From positions 2,356,001 through 2,420,000 of the forward strand of contig WHVY01000005.1 of assembly GCA_022266195.1 (NCBI GenBank): a DNA stretch of 64,000 bases, written 5' to 3'. Positions 50,001 through 61,421 of this stretch are shown one piece after another. This stretch comes from Tetranychus cinnabarinus (Eukaryota > Arthropoda > Arachnida > Trombidiformes > Tetranychidae). A model generated the notes under the pieces. It had not been told where the DNA came from and did not search any database. It worked only from the letters and a program-made list of their open reading frames with translations. A program made the position numbers and the translations under genes. Each line of letters begins with the position of its first letter. Position 1 is the first letter of the stretch.

Positions 50001-50203
50001 GTTTTTATCCAATAGGAGACGGTGCGCTTGCTGCTGCTAAGCCAATCATATTTGAAATAACATTTTTCAAAAAAATGGTTCGGTTGTTATCAATGACAAC
50101 TTTTTTTCCGATCTAGTTTAGTTCTGTGATTAATTGTTTTAATTCTTGTGCTTATCTTTCTTATCTTGCTTCTGTTTGTTTATTGCTTCAAAGAAGGGTG
50201 ACG
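47001..50203. other. intergenic region between divergent lipid-protein and RhoGAP genes
   Basis: AT-rich, no coding exon recognised. It probably holds upstream regulatory sequence for the lipid-transfer-protein gene and the leader of the RhoGAP gene. Short direct repeats (TATTATCAATTATTATTATT) occur near 47080. Confidence 0.5.
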
Positions 50204-51904
50204 ATGAGTACACCAATAAAAACATCTTCATCTACAACCTCAACCGGTTCACCGAGAACCGTTTCTTGTTCAAGTGGTTCCCTGAATGGTGAAGATATTA
50301 TTGAAAAATTGCGTTCAACTCGTGAAGATGTTTTCATCAAATTGGCGAGGATGCATTTGTTGTTTAACATTGACGCGGTTGGAGATACACTAGCTTCCTT
50401 GTTTGACGAGAAAACAAAAGATTGTGATGGTAACTTTTTCCGTTTAACAGTCCAATCAGTTACTTTTTAAAAAGCATCTGTCATCGTCTTTCTCAACAAG
50501 CACAAAAATAAACAACTTATTTTTTTGCATTTGACCCTTTCAAGTTAAACAATGCTTATTCAAGTTGATTTTTTTCTCTCTTCTTTTCGCCGATTCTCAG
50601 GTCCGAAACAAATTTGTGATGAGTCAATCAGACGGATGAACCAACTGATTAATTTTATTTCTCAAGACTCAAGTAAGTTTTTATTTTGATCTTTTTATAT
50701 TTCGTCATTTTATTTTTTGTTTTATGTTGGTCAATCTTTAGCTCTGTTTCATTGAATTTGCATTACCAACTGACTTGTTTTCTTTAATTTAATCTTGGTT
50801 TATTTATTTCTATTAGATATTGTGCAAGAGGGAATATTCCGGCGATGTGGTAGTCTAGTCAGACAGCAAGAATTGAAATCTAAGTTGAATCAAGGATTAA
50901 GTGTTGATCTTGCAAACGGACAATATAATGTTCACGATTGTGCCAATGTGCTCAAGACATTCCTATCTGAGCTCTCTCAGCCTCTTCTTACAGACATTTT
51001 TTATAAGATCAACTGTGAAATTCCTGGTATAACTGAGCAAAAAATCAATTCAGCTTTGTTGTCTCCGTCTAAAAAGAACAAGAAACTCAAGAAACTTCAA
51101 TTACTCCTGTTACTTTTACCAGCAAATGTTCGTAAATTTGTCCATGATTTACTAACCCTTTTGAACAAAACAGCAGCTCAGAGTGAACTCAATAAGATGG
51201 ATTCTCGTAATTTATCAACACTTTTCGCGCCACACCTGTTATTTCCAAAAGAAGCTAGTGCCAGCGAGATTCAACAGCATTTGATTATTCTCACAGATGA
51301 ACTGAAATTTATGATTGATAATGTAAATGTAATATTCGAACCGCCTAGAGAGTTGGTTATCGACGCTAAAAGAGAATCCCAAAAACTTGAGAATGGCGAT
51401 TCTGGAGATGATGTTGTCGATACCGTTTTAACATTTTGTAGTCGAGATAATTTACCCAAACAGCCTGAGACTGCCAAACATCTTGCTGAACTTTATGCTT
51501 ACATAAGCAGTATGCCCGAGACTCCTAGAAAGCGTACTTTAATCAAGCAGTTTAATCGACAGAATGGTGGCATCACTCCACTATCCGTTAAAAAAGATGA
51601 TAGTGTTAAACATAAAGCATCTAATATGATGAAAGCTTTTGGTAAAGGAATAAGAAAAGGACTGAATCTCTTTCCAGGAGGTACACCAAAGACTCCCAAA
51701 CTAAGCAAAAGTTGTGATCAATTGTCAGAAAAGTCAACCCCTTGTACAGGAAATACTCGACCAAGCTGGAGTTCTGAAACAAATCTCGCCGAGAATGACA
51801 AATTTGAAGAAAATTTTGATAACGATGATTCAATTGAAATGTGTTCGACTGAAGATGTCCAAACTCCACAGAGAACTCCAAAAAAAATCAAGATCACTCA
51901 ATGA
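50204..51904 (+). CDS. ARHGAP19: Rho GTPase-activating protein, ARHGAP19 (RhoGAP54D) type
   Basis: Exons 50204-50429, 50601-50672 and 50817-51904 join to 461 aa. I chose the ATG at 50204 (ACGATGAGT) over the in-frame ATG-less upstream extension, because the protein then begins with a Ser/Thr-rich tail. The RhoGAP domain runs from about residue 75 to 265. The arginine finger is in EGIFRRCGS (R108), followed by the conserved FLSELSQPLL and NLSTLFAPHLLFP. The C-terminal block LAELYAYISSMPETPRKRTL, followed by IKQFNRQ, corresponds to the LRELFQHVHDMPESAKKKQL region specific to ARHGAP19, which separates it from other RhoGAPs. The extreme C-terminus has several TP sites (GTPKTPK, QTPQRTPKK), likely mitotic-kinase targets. 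ARHGAP19 acts on RhoA during cell division. AATAAA at 52273 is a plausible 3' end. Confidence 0.88.
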
Positions 51905-52272
51905 GTTTTCAAGCCTGATATTTAAATTCTTTTAATTTTTTATCATAATTATTATCATTTTAAAATTGAATTTTTAGAAGCAACCAAGCAAATCAACTCT
52001 CAAGCTGTGAACGATTTGTTTTTAACCAATACAACTGTCTTCAAATTGTTCTCAAACGTTAGCTTGTTTCATATTATAATATTACAATCGACGCAATTTG
52101 ATCGTAAAATTAATTTTAAGATACGTGATGTAAATTGATTTATGTTAATCTATGAATTGACACAAAAAAGTGGGAAGTCGGAAATTTATGATTATGGTGG
52201 TGAAAGGAAATGGTTGAAGCTTTTTTTAAAAATCATGATTTTTATGAGTTATTTCGACTGGTTAAAAATGTG

Positions 52273-52278
52273 AATAAA
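52273..52278 (+). terminator. poly(A) signal of the RhoGAP gene
   Basis: AATAAA about 370 nt after the stop at 51904, in the gap before the convergent GMC gene. Confidence 0.4.
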
Positions 52279-52552
52279 GGAGCTCGAATTTTAAACGTTT
52301 ATATATTTGACAATGTATTTCGTTCTTTCAATTTTTACAGTTGACCAATAGTTAAGCTAAGAGTAATTGTATCAATTTTTTCCATAGGTCCAGATCGTCA
52401 AGAAATTTCGCGCGAAGTAAGAATATAATTACAACGTTCGGATGATAAACAAATGACAATTAAATCTTAACCACAAGAATAATTGTAATACAAAAAGTAA
52501 AATTCATTTTAGAAAATGGACAAGATTTGGGACATTTTTTCTATGCTTACTC

Positions 52553-54757
52553 TTAAGTATAAATTGGATTCGTATAAGGATGAATTGGTGGTCTTCTGCT
52601 TCGGATTATATCAGCTAATCTTTCACCCAACATATACTCAGGTCCACTTGATAATCCAGGAGGTGAAGGGAAAACCGACGCATCAGCAACTCTCAATCCA
52701 ATTATTCCTCCTAAAACTTTCAGATTTTGATCTACAACAGCAAATGGATCTTTTGGATCGCCCATACGACAGGTTCCAGATATATACTCGGACGGAACCG
52801 TTAATGACTGAGCAGAACAAGCCAAATAAGGTTCAGTGTAAAGAGCAAATTCACGACATGTTGGTAATTTATCTGAATATGGAACCGCACCAAGGTCTCT
52901 AAACACTCGTGTTTTGCCTAAATTTTTTGCTAACTTAAGGGCGTTCGTTAAAGATTGTAAATCTGATGGATGTTCATTGTATTTTGGATCAATATCAGGA
53001 TCATCGTCAGGATCTGCTGAAATAATATTGACTGTTCCTCTTGACCGAGGTCGTGCTAAACAAGCAGCTAAAGTGAACGAAGGTGTTTTAATGTTTGGTT
53101 CAAATACTTTTGCCCACACATCAGAATTGAGACCAATGTTTTTGCGAAAAAAGAGACCATCATCAGCCACTAATCCCCCTGAGTAAAGAAGAAGCGCAAT
53201 ATCAGGCCAATGTCCAGTGTCATTATGCCCATAGACATTGGATTGAGCAATTGTGATTGAATCATATCCTGTAGTTGATAACCGGCCTGTAAAAGTCAAA
53301 AAAAGATATTAAGACGAAATAGATTCAATAGTAAGCTCATTTTTAACTCTTACCTTTTCCATATTCAACATACTCATTGATTGTATCATAATCATATTGA
53401 TCTTTTAATATGCTCCTTGGGACATTGTCTAATTTGTAGTTAAGTGAAAAAGCACACAAAGGACTTACCAAATTTTTACCGACACCTTTCAAGTCAGCAA
53501 TAACTTCCATACGATGCTCTTCAATTAATTGCCTCGGTCCAATCCCAGAAAGCATCAATATTTTTGGACTATTTATCGGACCAGCCGACAATATTACTTC
53601 TCTATGAGTAGCGACAAAATGATTTAAACCATGGCGATTAAATTCAACCCCAATTGCTCGCTTGCCATCAAATATAACACGATTAACTCGAGAAAAGGTT
53701 AAGATTTTCAAGTTTGGTCGATGCATAATTGGCTCTAAATAAGCTTTAGATGCTGAAAATCTAGTTCCGTTAAAATGAGTGAATTGTGGTCGCGCATTAA
53801 TCACATTAGACACAGCATTTGGATCACCATAGGGCAAACCCAATTCTGCAGCAGCAGTTCTAATTGATTTAGTAACAATGTTTTCAAATGGATCCAAATT
53901 TACAGGAAGGTATCCATTAGTCCCATAATTTCCTAGCGAGACAAAAAATAAATTATCAAAATTGTTGATTAAAAGTACATACTGTGCTTCAAAAAAATAC
54001 TAACGATTAGTGTCATACAAATTAGCATCTCTCTTTTGTTCTACTTTGATGAAATATGGAAAATTTTTCTCCCAACGCCATTCACGTAACCCTAGCGTGC
54101 TCCAAGAATTGTATTCATCGGGATGACCTCTTAAGTAAATCATAGAATCAAACATAGTAGTTCCTCCCAAGCCTTTTCCACGAATAAATCGGCATTTCTA
54201 AATAATCAAAACATTATTATTGGTGCTCTTGTAAAGGAATTTTTGCTACAACTTCTCAAAACCCAAACAATTTTGAACATCAAATGGTAAAAACTGTCCA
54301 GAATTTTTGTCAATTATAATACTTACTCGATCATGCATACTGAAACAAGATTTCTCCTGTTGAACCGTTTTGAAATTCCATGAGTAAACCGACCCTTGAA
54401 AGATGTTGGACAAGGCTGGAATCTCACTTAAACTAGGAGTTGGTCCACCGGCTTCGAGCAGCAAAACCTTTTTGTTTGGGTCCTCTGATAAGCGATTAGC
54501 CAGCACACATCCTGCAGCTGATGCCCCAACTAGTCAATGAGCGTTCAAGTAATTAGAGTTGATAGTGAAAAGTAAATGGTATTTGGACATGAGAACAAGA
54601 AACACTCACCTATTATATAGTCGTACGATTTTTCCCAATAGTCATTGTTAAATGTTTTGGATAGTTTCTCTTCGGCCAAGAAGAACGTTTTTATGGCAAG
54701 AGGAATTAACCCGGCAAGAAGTGGATATGCCAATAGGAAAAGTATACTTTTTTCCAT
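52553..54757 (-). CDS. GMC oxidoreductase-like protein, probably catalytically inactive
   Basis: Exons 54610-54757, 54327-54529, 54005-54197, 53354-53932 and 52553-53286 join to 618 aa with introns of 67-129 nt. The N-terminus has a hydrophobic signal/anchor (ILFLLAYPLLAGLIPLAI). The GMC (glucose-methanol-choline) fold is complete: dinucleotide-binding start, LLEAGG, the GKGLGGTT and MIYLRGHPDEY region, AGPINSPKILMLSGIGP (GMC signature 2), RPRSRGTV, and DASVFPSPP near the end. Key residues are altered. The FAD motif reads GASAAG (51-56), where GxGxxG is expected. The catalytic HPxGTC block reads YISGTC (His to Tyr at 542). The SGNTNA block carrying the second catalytic His/Asn is replaced by GLSSGP (585-590). 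The N of GGSSxxN is Asp. The enzyme class normally oxidises alcohols with FAD; this member may be a binding protein or have another role. The frame is fully intact. Confidence 0.9.
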
Positions 54758-55505
54758 CTTTGGTAATGAACTGATCAACTGATGATATTCACCTCAGAAG
54801 ATTCACCCCGAATTATTCACGAACTATTAATTTCTAGTAAATCACTGGTCTTAGCACTGTAATTAATTAAACCAAGGCATCAAGTAGCTTTATCAATTAA
54901 ATTTATCACACGATTTAATGAATAAAACTCGCATTTCAGATGGACAAATCATTTGATAATAGAGTTTTAATTTGTCTTCCAAACTTCCGCCTTTGTTCTG
55001 AAATGCAGAATAGTTTTGTTCTTTCAAAATAAGCTTTTTATTGTGCTTTCAGTTTTCCCTTTTAGCACTTCCAATCATCAATTCATCAATCATTATTGGA
55101 GGACGTAGCACTACCATGACCTTTCATTGAGTGAAATTTGAAACCAAAGTGTCGATAAAACTTGCAATGGTAATCATTAAATTGATAACCATTATAGCGC
55201 CATATTAATATTCATTTAAAAAATCGCCAAAGAAAATTATTCGAAGCTCAGTTCAAAAAACATGAATGTATTCGTTAATCAAAATGCAATGTCCAATCTG
55301 TATATAACAACACAAATGTAAAGTTTAACAAGATGTAATCAAATGAAGAAATAGATTTTTTACCGCTTTTCTTTTTGATTGATTGAATAGCTGACTCTGG
55401 ATTTGAATTTCAGTTATCAATAAAGTTACCAACATTGATATTTGAAAAATTCTTGTGTTTGATTTATGTTTAATGATACTTTGAGAGGTTCAGAATTTTG
55501 AGTAA
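54758..55505. other. intergenic region between GMC and ITPA genes
   Basis: Includes the GMC promoter and the 3' UTR of ITPA (both genes on minus). No further gene recognised. Confidence 0.5.
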
Positions 55506-56172
55506 CTATTGATCTTTTTCCTTTTGGAAAAATACTTTCATAGCTTGAACTGCTAAATACCGATGGGATAATTTATTTTTTGATTCCATTTCCATTTGAG
55601 CAAATGTTAAAGATAGACCTTCTGGTTGGAAGCAGTAATCAAATCCAAATCCAGTTGATCCTCTAGGTTCTACAATTGATCCTTTAACGATTCCTTTGAA
55701 AATAATCGGAATAGATGAAGGTGATTCACAGAATCCAATCCGACAAGCAGCCGAAGCATTTTTATTTTCCCATCCCATCAACATTTTGTGCAATCCTTCA
55801 GGACCAATTGAGTCAAGAAAATACTTTACATAAGGACCAGGCAGGCCACCGAATGCATCGAAGCCCAAACTAGTGTCCTCCACCATAACAGGACCATTAA
55901 CGAGTTTAGCTGCTTCAAGACATTTTTTCTTCACAATGAAGTCTTCGTCTCCTTGATACTCATTGAGCTCAACCTTTTTAGATTCTAACTGAAAAGGTAA
56001 ATAAAAACATGTGAAAATTAAAACAGCTCCCTTTTAGGCAAACAATTTCATTTCATGAATAGAACAAGTGAGAAATATTTACCTTGTATGGAAAATCATG
56101 GCCCAATAAAGCAATCACTTCAGCAAGCTTGTCTTTGTTGCTTGTAATAAAATAGAGCGTACCTCGAGACAT
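55506..56172 (-). CDS. ITPA: inosine triphosphate pyrophosphatase (ITPase, HAM1 family)
   Basis: Exons 56083-56172 and 55506-55988 join in phase 0 (94-nt intron, GTAAAT donor, TTTCAG acceptor) to 190 aa, close to human ITPA (194 aa). The family motifs are in order: FITSNKDKLAEV (substrate-binding TSNxxK), DFIVKKKCLEAA, VEDTSLGFDAFGGLPGPYVK (catalytic/metal block), STGFGFDYCFQPEG and NKLSHRYLAVQAM (SHR motif). The enzyme hydrolyses ITP, dITP and XTP to monophosphates plus pyrophosphate in the cytosol, keeping deaminated purines out of DNA and RNA. One feature worth noting is that the human GWDP block is GFDYCF here, without the usual Asp-Pro. All other motif residues look intact. Confidence 0.96.
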
Positions 56173-56986
56173 TTTCATTTAAGAAAACAAAACAGTTACC
56201 TTAAGATCTAAAAACATATGAACATGTTATTAAACAACTTAACTAAACTTAACTAGACTTTAGTCAGCCGTGAGCCGGCGTAGTCTGAGAGAGCGTCTAA
56301 AATTCAAATAAAATTAAGAGATTTGAATTGAAACACGCAAAAACGGCATTTTTCTCTCAGAGCAAATTTAATGGTTGTGTGGTTTAACCGCAATTGTGGA
56401 AAATAATGTTTTTTTCAGAGCTTAATCTTCGCCTTGCTCAGACTAACAGAACAGATGATTCTGAGTGGCGCTAAAATCATAGCATCATGTAAACTTAAAG
56501 AGATCAGCAATTATTTTTAAAAAGTGGAATCAATTACAATGACTAAATTCACAATAAATTTACCAATTAATTTTTCATTTTTAAAAGAGGACTTTTATAA
56601 AAAAAATCATATGATCTTCATTGAACGCTAACCTATCCTACAATATTATATTTATGGTTAAAAAAATAATGGATTGGCAAGATTTTAAATCGGCTTAAGT
56701 TTCAATTAACTGCAATGTTATGGAAAAATTAAATGTTTCAAATAATTTATTAATTCTTCGAGTTAGTTACGATAAATAACAGTTGTTTAAATCAAACAAA
56801 GTGTGTGATTTTTGATTGGCTGAGCAAGCATGTCATGTGCTTCTTTGTCGCCAATCAGAACATGTTAATCTCTTTGAAGGCTAGCGCTTGGTTTGAATAT
56901 TTTGCGCCTAAAAAGTTGTTTTCTAGATTTTACTGTTCTTAGCTACGTACATCTCTGCCAATTTTAATTACCAAACGATATTCAAA
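56173..56986. promoter_or_regulatory. shared upstream region of divergent ITPA and SHCBP1/nesd genes
   Basis: An 814-bp gap separates the start codons of two head-to-head genes, so it must contain both promoters. No TATA box is obvious at a standard distance for either, consistent with broad housekeeping promoters. Confidence 0.45.
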
Positions 56987-58648
56987 ATGATGAGAAAACG
57001 TACATCTTTTACACCACAAACATTGTGTTATCCTCCAATCTACAAAATTAAACTAGGTAAGTCCATATTTAATACTTCTGCAAAAACATGTTAACGCCTT
57101 GAATATTGTTGCACATATTTTTCATTGTCTTATATGAGGTTCCTTTCTTTTACTATTTAATGATCTTTCCTTCTTTTTTATAGTTAAGTTATCTGAACTT
57201 GAGAATCTTTTCGCTAATGATATATTGGGTTCAGCTCCAACTGGCAAAGTGCATGAATGCATGATAAGATATGTCACTTCATTCATTGAACCAAGAGATT
57301 GGCGGGCTATTTGGCGAACATCTAAAATTGGTATCAACTCGACTGGGATCGTTTGTGACTTTATAGTTGAAGTTTTGGATGTTGCTCACAATGCTTTGGA
57401 AGCTTCTGTATCGATTGACAAACTACTCTATCCATCATTGGCAGGGGGTGACTGTAACGAGGAGGAAAGAGTTGAAATTGAAAAGCTTATGAAGCAGAAA
57501 ATTGTCAATGTACCTTTGACCGAGCTCTACGTTATCAATGAAAATGATGATGAATATTCCGTAACTGCAGTTGTTATTGAACATGTTAGATTCTTCTATC
57601 GCCATATTTGGAGACCATGGGATGATATTATTACTCGACCTTCCGTTGAGTCGTTTGCTGAAAATTTCTTATCCGAAAGATTGAGATTATACTTTGAGAT
57701 CAGTTGTGGCTCTATTAATCAACCTATTGTTGATAGGATTAACTATTTACTCGAGGAAGGTGCACGGTTAAAGGCTCGTTTCGAAGAAGTTAATACAAGA
57801 ATGGAAGCTGTCAACCAAGGCTTGGAAGGTGGTGATTGGGGAACCAACGAAGAAATTGCTATAAATGACTTTGATTTATATGAATCTTTACGTCTTCAAA
57901 TGAAATTGGAAGATTTCGATTTGGAGATGACACGGCTGGAAGATCCTCTTCTTCGAAGAATTGTTATGGTTGTAGATGCTCCTACAGAATCAAATGATCA
58001 AGAAAAAATCCATGTTGTTGCAGTAAAATATAATTTGACGGTACTTGAGAAGATAATGTCTTTTTTGAAAGCGAATCCAAGAATAGCAAGCAACAATCTC
58101 GAAGTAAGTTTGAAATATTTCATATGTACATGCAGATCAAAACTAATTGATTCTCTTTTTAGTCTCCTCATAGAAACGCCTCTCCTTTGGTTTTCCACCA
58201 AGATTTGCCTTCTGCATTTGCTTCGACAAAATCTGGAGATAAAGTTCTAATCATGCCAGGAAATTATGCCTGCGTTACGACACTTTGGATTACTAAAGAT
58301 ATTAGCATTTTAGGTGTTTCAGCAAAAAAGGAAGATGTAGTTCTTGAATCGAATGACCCGACTGGTGAGATATTCCTACACTGTGCTTCCGATGAGGTTT
58401 ATATCTCCAATATTACTCTTCGTACGACTGATCCATCTCATGGTATCCTTCAAGTTCATTTCGGCCAGACTCATCTTAAAGAATGTATTCTTGACGGTGG
58501 TCAGTGTCGAACAACCTTATCTGGTCAACTTTATCTCACAGAATGCAACATACCGCATCCCTTCACTTTGAACGAATCTGAAAGTTCAATCAAAATCACA
58601 TCATCCAATCTCAGTGATTCATTGGTGTGTTCAAGTCATTCATCTTAA
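56987..58648 (+). CDS. SHCBP1 / nessun dorma family protein
   Basis: Exons 56987-57056, 57184-58103 and 58163-58648 join to 491 aa (introns 127 and 59 nt). I used the first of the paired ATGs (MMRKRTSFTP). The N-terminal two-thirds is a helical region with a conserved EPRDWRAIWR motif, ending in a charged coiled-coil-like part (YLLEEGARLKARFEEVNTRM). The C-terminal part (about 345-491) is a right-handed parallel beta-helix of pectate-lyase type: QDLPSAFASTKSGDKVLIMP, then GNY and LWITKDISILGV, with further rungs. This order is that of SHCBP1 and Drosophila Nessun dorma, a centralspindlin partner at the cytokinetic midzone and ring canals that binds carbohydrate through its helix domain. The C-terminus is shorter than in many homologues, as the helix seems to stop after only a few rungs. 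Function by homology: cytokinesis, particularly in the germ line. Confidence 0.82.
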
Positions 58649-59549
58649 AAAGTTTCTTGATTTTTATGAATTTTAAATTGCGTATGTTTTAAAGAATTGC
58701 AAATGTAGCTTTTAAAGGCTGTTACAATGTTAAATGACTATATTAAGTCTAGTTTATTTCACTCAATCGTTTAAATCATATTTCATTATTAAAAATGATT
58801 ACAATATTATTGAACAAATGATGATACAAGCTTTCAACTGTTAGTCCTGTTTGATCAAAGCTTTATTGATACAAATTTCGTCACTTTTTCATGAAAAACT
58901 AAGAATAGAATGAAACTTTCCAATTTATTACATCATTTTATAAATTCATATCTGATCGGCATCATTTATTTATTTCAATCACCTTTTGTAAGTGAACCGT
59001 ATTTAACATTTCTATTTACATTGATTAGATGTTATCTAAAATTAGTGGATTGCTCTGACTCGTTCAATTTATCCTTTAATTGTTGTATTTCTTGCTTCCG
59101 ATTACCCCTTCGATCATCGAGATGATTACCAAAAATAAATATTTCAATATCTACAAGTAACTAGTGATGAAATTTGTTTAAATATTGCGTTTTTCAAATT
59201 TCTTAACGGTGGCTTAAACTAATACATCCTGATATGTCCTGATTAAAAAATTATGACTGTAATACATTGTGATATTTTTCACCTAACATTGCATCGATTG
59301 GTGTATGCCTAATATTCAAGACTTACATGTTAGCTGTATATTGATTAAATCTTTTCATTATCAATATCAATCTTTATTCTTGAATTCTTTATCTAATTCC
59401 TACAATATTTGGTCATCAATTGATATCAATCGAATTTTATACATTAACGAATGCAATATTCTGCCTTTTCGAGTTTCTATTGTAATTTTTCTTTTTAATC
59501 GACAATATTTTGCGTTATATGCTTAAATCATTGAAGCTGCTATAGATTA
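58649..59549. other. convergent 3' ends and intergenic sequence
   Basis: 3' regions of the SHCBP1/nesd gene (plus) and the channel gene (minus). Small Phe/Leu-rich frames here look like chance in AT-rich DNA. Confidence 0.5.
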
Positions 59550-61421
59550 CTAAATGTTACGAGATTTAGGCTTAACTCTTCGTTTTTTGTGCTTGATTTT
59601 AGTTTTCACGTAACATAATAACCTGTACAGTCTAATTGTATTCTTCTTCAACTGATCATAAAAGGTGAGGACAGTTATCCCTAACCAAAAACCGAGTAAA
59701 CTGCAAAAATTGGAAAAGTATTGTTCAAATTCTAGCTGATACTTTTGTTTATAAAAAACATCAGGCTTCAATTTTCTGGTAACATGAATCTCAATTAAAC
59801 CTGATTGATTAATGGACCCGCTTATTTTTAAAACTTCTTCAGGAGAAATATCAGAAGTAGTTACGCTATAATCAAACGCTTCCTCGATACAAGCAGAAGT
59901 ACATGTAGATCTACAAGCTTTAGGATCAAGACCTTGAAGCATTCGTTTACAGGAGCGCAAAAAACTACCATCCAATTGAGGACAAATCCTAGCCGATAAA
60001 GGGACTGTTTCTAATCGTAATGGTGGTTTAAACATTAGACATCGACAGTATAGATAAGTGTGCTCGGTTGAGCATCTATTGACACAATCTATCTGTGATT
60101 GTGGATATAGTATTGAAGACTGATATTCTCGACAATAAAGCGGAGGTAATCGTTCGGAAACAGTTCTCCAGTAAAAGACATTATATTTCTTGTTGGACTC
60201 CAAGGCAAAGCCATTTGATTTAGCCATAATTTCATTTGAAGAGTGGATGTAGAGAAGACTGGGCAGGGAAACGTCATAATTATCATCAAAGTCAACATTT
60301 AGTCTTAAAACAACAGAAATTTGTGCTGTAGCAGCTGATCCATCTTCGTCAAATGAAATAACATCATCAATTGATTCTATCTGTTTGTTTGTGACACCAA
60401 AATAAGTAAAACACTTTTCATTTGACGTGAAAGTCACTGTTGGCCTGGAAAAATTTCTACACGGTAACCTGATCTCAGCATCAGATGAATTAAGAACTGA
60501 TAGGTAACACGAGTCAACAAATTTGTTTTCTTGGACAGACAATTCATCGTAAGTTGACAAATTGACGGTCACTCGACTTAAATAGCTAGATTGTAGGTAA
60601 CGGCGCAAATATTCAATTTTTTTCGCCTGCTTTTCCTTTGTTTTCATTTTTTCGTCTGAATCAAAACGACTTAAAACTCGTCGAACCTCAGGTCGATCAG
60701 AAAACATCTTCTCCAGATTACTGGGCATTATTTGCATTGGTGTACAAATGGTTATTGAAGGGACAATCACTTTATCATTTTGTTCAACAATAACATCAAC
60801 AATTGTTGGATAGCGAAAGTATGTTTCAGACAGCTCCAGAGTTTGGTAAACCAATCCAATGACACTTAATATTAATAAAACAGTTTTTAAACGGAAAACA
60901 AATTTAAAAATTAATTGTAATCTGTTGTGGTTTTCATGTTCAAAAATTGAAAGATCAAGGGAATCATCATCATGGTGATCACTTAGAGACCAGCGTACTT
61001 TAGATGAGCCACTTTTGAGCCGCTGAGGTTTTAATGTTTGTATTGTTTTCGGCTGATCTGGCTGTTTAATTGGTTCTTGGGTCGTTTTGTCATCCTTCTT
61101 TTCCTCTTTTTTAACATCTTTCTTCTCGTCTTCAGCTCCTTTGGTTCCTGGTAATTTTAAATTTTCCTGTTTATCAATATAAATTGGATCCTTATAGTTG
61201 AGTGGTTCAATTGGCGATGATGGCTGTAGATAACCGTTTCCTGGTGGATTCAAAATATTTTCCCAATTCACTTTGTATTCATTGTTTAATGTGTTGTAAA
61301 GGTGAAACTTATTGGTGTCTGTTGGTTTTATGAACTGATTTGATTTCTGTTGAAAGTGATTTAAAATATCAAACTCGTTTGACTCGAATTCCAGAAGTTT
61401 TTCATTAAATCGTGATAACAT
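59550..61421 (-). CDS. DEG/ENaC sodium-channel family protein with atypical selectivity filter
   Basis: An intronless frame of 623 aa. Residues 1-160 are a long cytosolic N-terminus with a Lys/Glu/Asp-rich stretch (about 96-120). TM1 lies at about 174-197, preceded by FEHENHNRLQ where family members have a His-Gly gating motif (the His is present, the Gly is not). The extracellular loop begins with VPSITICTP (220-228, the FPAVTIC motif) and carries the conserved Cys clusters (CVNRC at 446-450, YCRC at 458-461, then C480, C491, C503, C507 and C511). TM2 lies at about 569-588: the filter, normally G-A/S-S within GLFLGASLLS, reads GFWLGITVLT, so the GxS site is Gly-Ile-Thr (581-583). DEG/ENaC channels are trimeric and usually Na+-selective and amiloride-sensitive, opened by mechanical force, acid or peptides. 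The short basic C-tail (KHKKRRVKPKSRNI) has no PY motif. Absence of introns suggests a possible retroposed or derived member. Confidence 0.9.
   Translation of the reverse strand: MLSRFNEKLLEFESNEFDILNHFQQKSNQFIKPTDTNKFHLYNTLNNEYKVNWENILNPPGNGYLQPSSPIEPLNYKDPIYIDKQENLKLPGTKGAEDEKKDVKKEEKKDDKTTQEPIKQPDQPKTIQTLKPQRLKSGSSKVRWSLSDHHDDDSLDLSIFEHENHNRLQLIFKFVFRLKTVLLILSVIGLVYQTLELSETYFRYPTIVDVIVEQNDKVIVPSITICTPMQIMPSNLEKMFSDRPEVRRVLSRFDSDEKMKTKEKQAKKIEYLRRYLQSSYLSRVTVNLSTYDELSVQENKFVDSCYLSVLNSSDAEIRLPCRNFSRPTVTFTSNEKCFTYFGVTNKQIESIDDVISFDEDGSAATAQISVVLRLNVDFDDNYDVSLPSLLYIHSSNEIMAKSNGFALESNKKYNVFYWRTVSERLPPLYCREYQSSILYPQSQIDCVNRCSTEHTYLYCRCLMFKPPLRLETVPLSARICPQLDGSFLRSCKRMLQGLDPKACRSTCTSACIEEAFDYSVTTSDISPEEVLKISGSINQSGLIEIHVTRKLKPDVFYKQKYQLEFEQYFSNFCSLLGFWLGITVLTFYDQLKKNTIRLYRLLCYVKTKIKHKKRRVKPKSRNI

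Noticed and set aside
50188..51881. Antisense frames within the RhoGAP gene
   Set aside because: Opposite-strand shadows of verified exons with no independent support.
52516..53186. Plus-strand frames across the last GMC exon
   Set aside because: Antisense to a well-supported coding exon.
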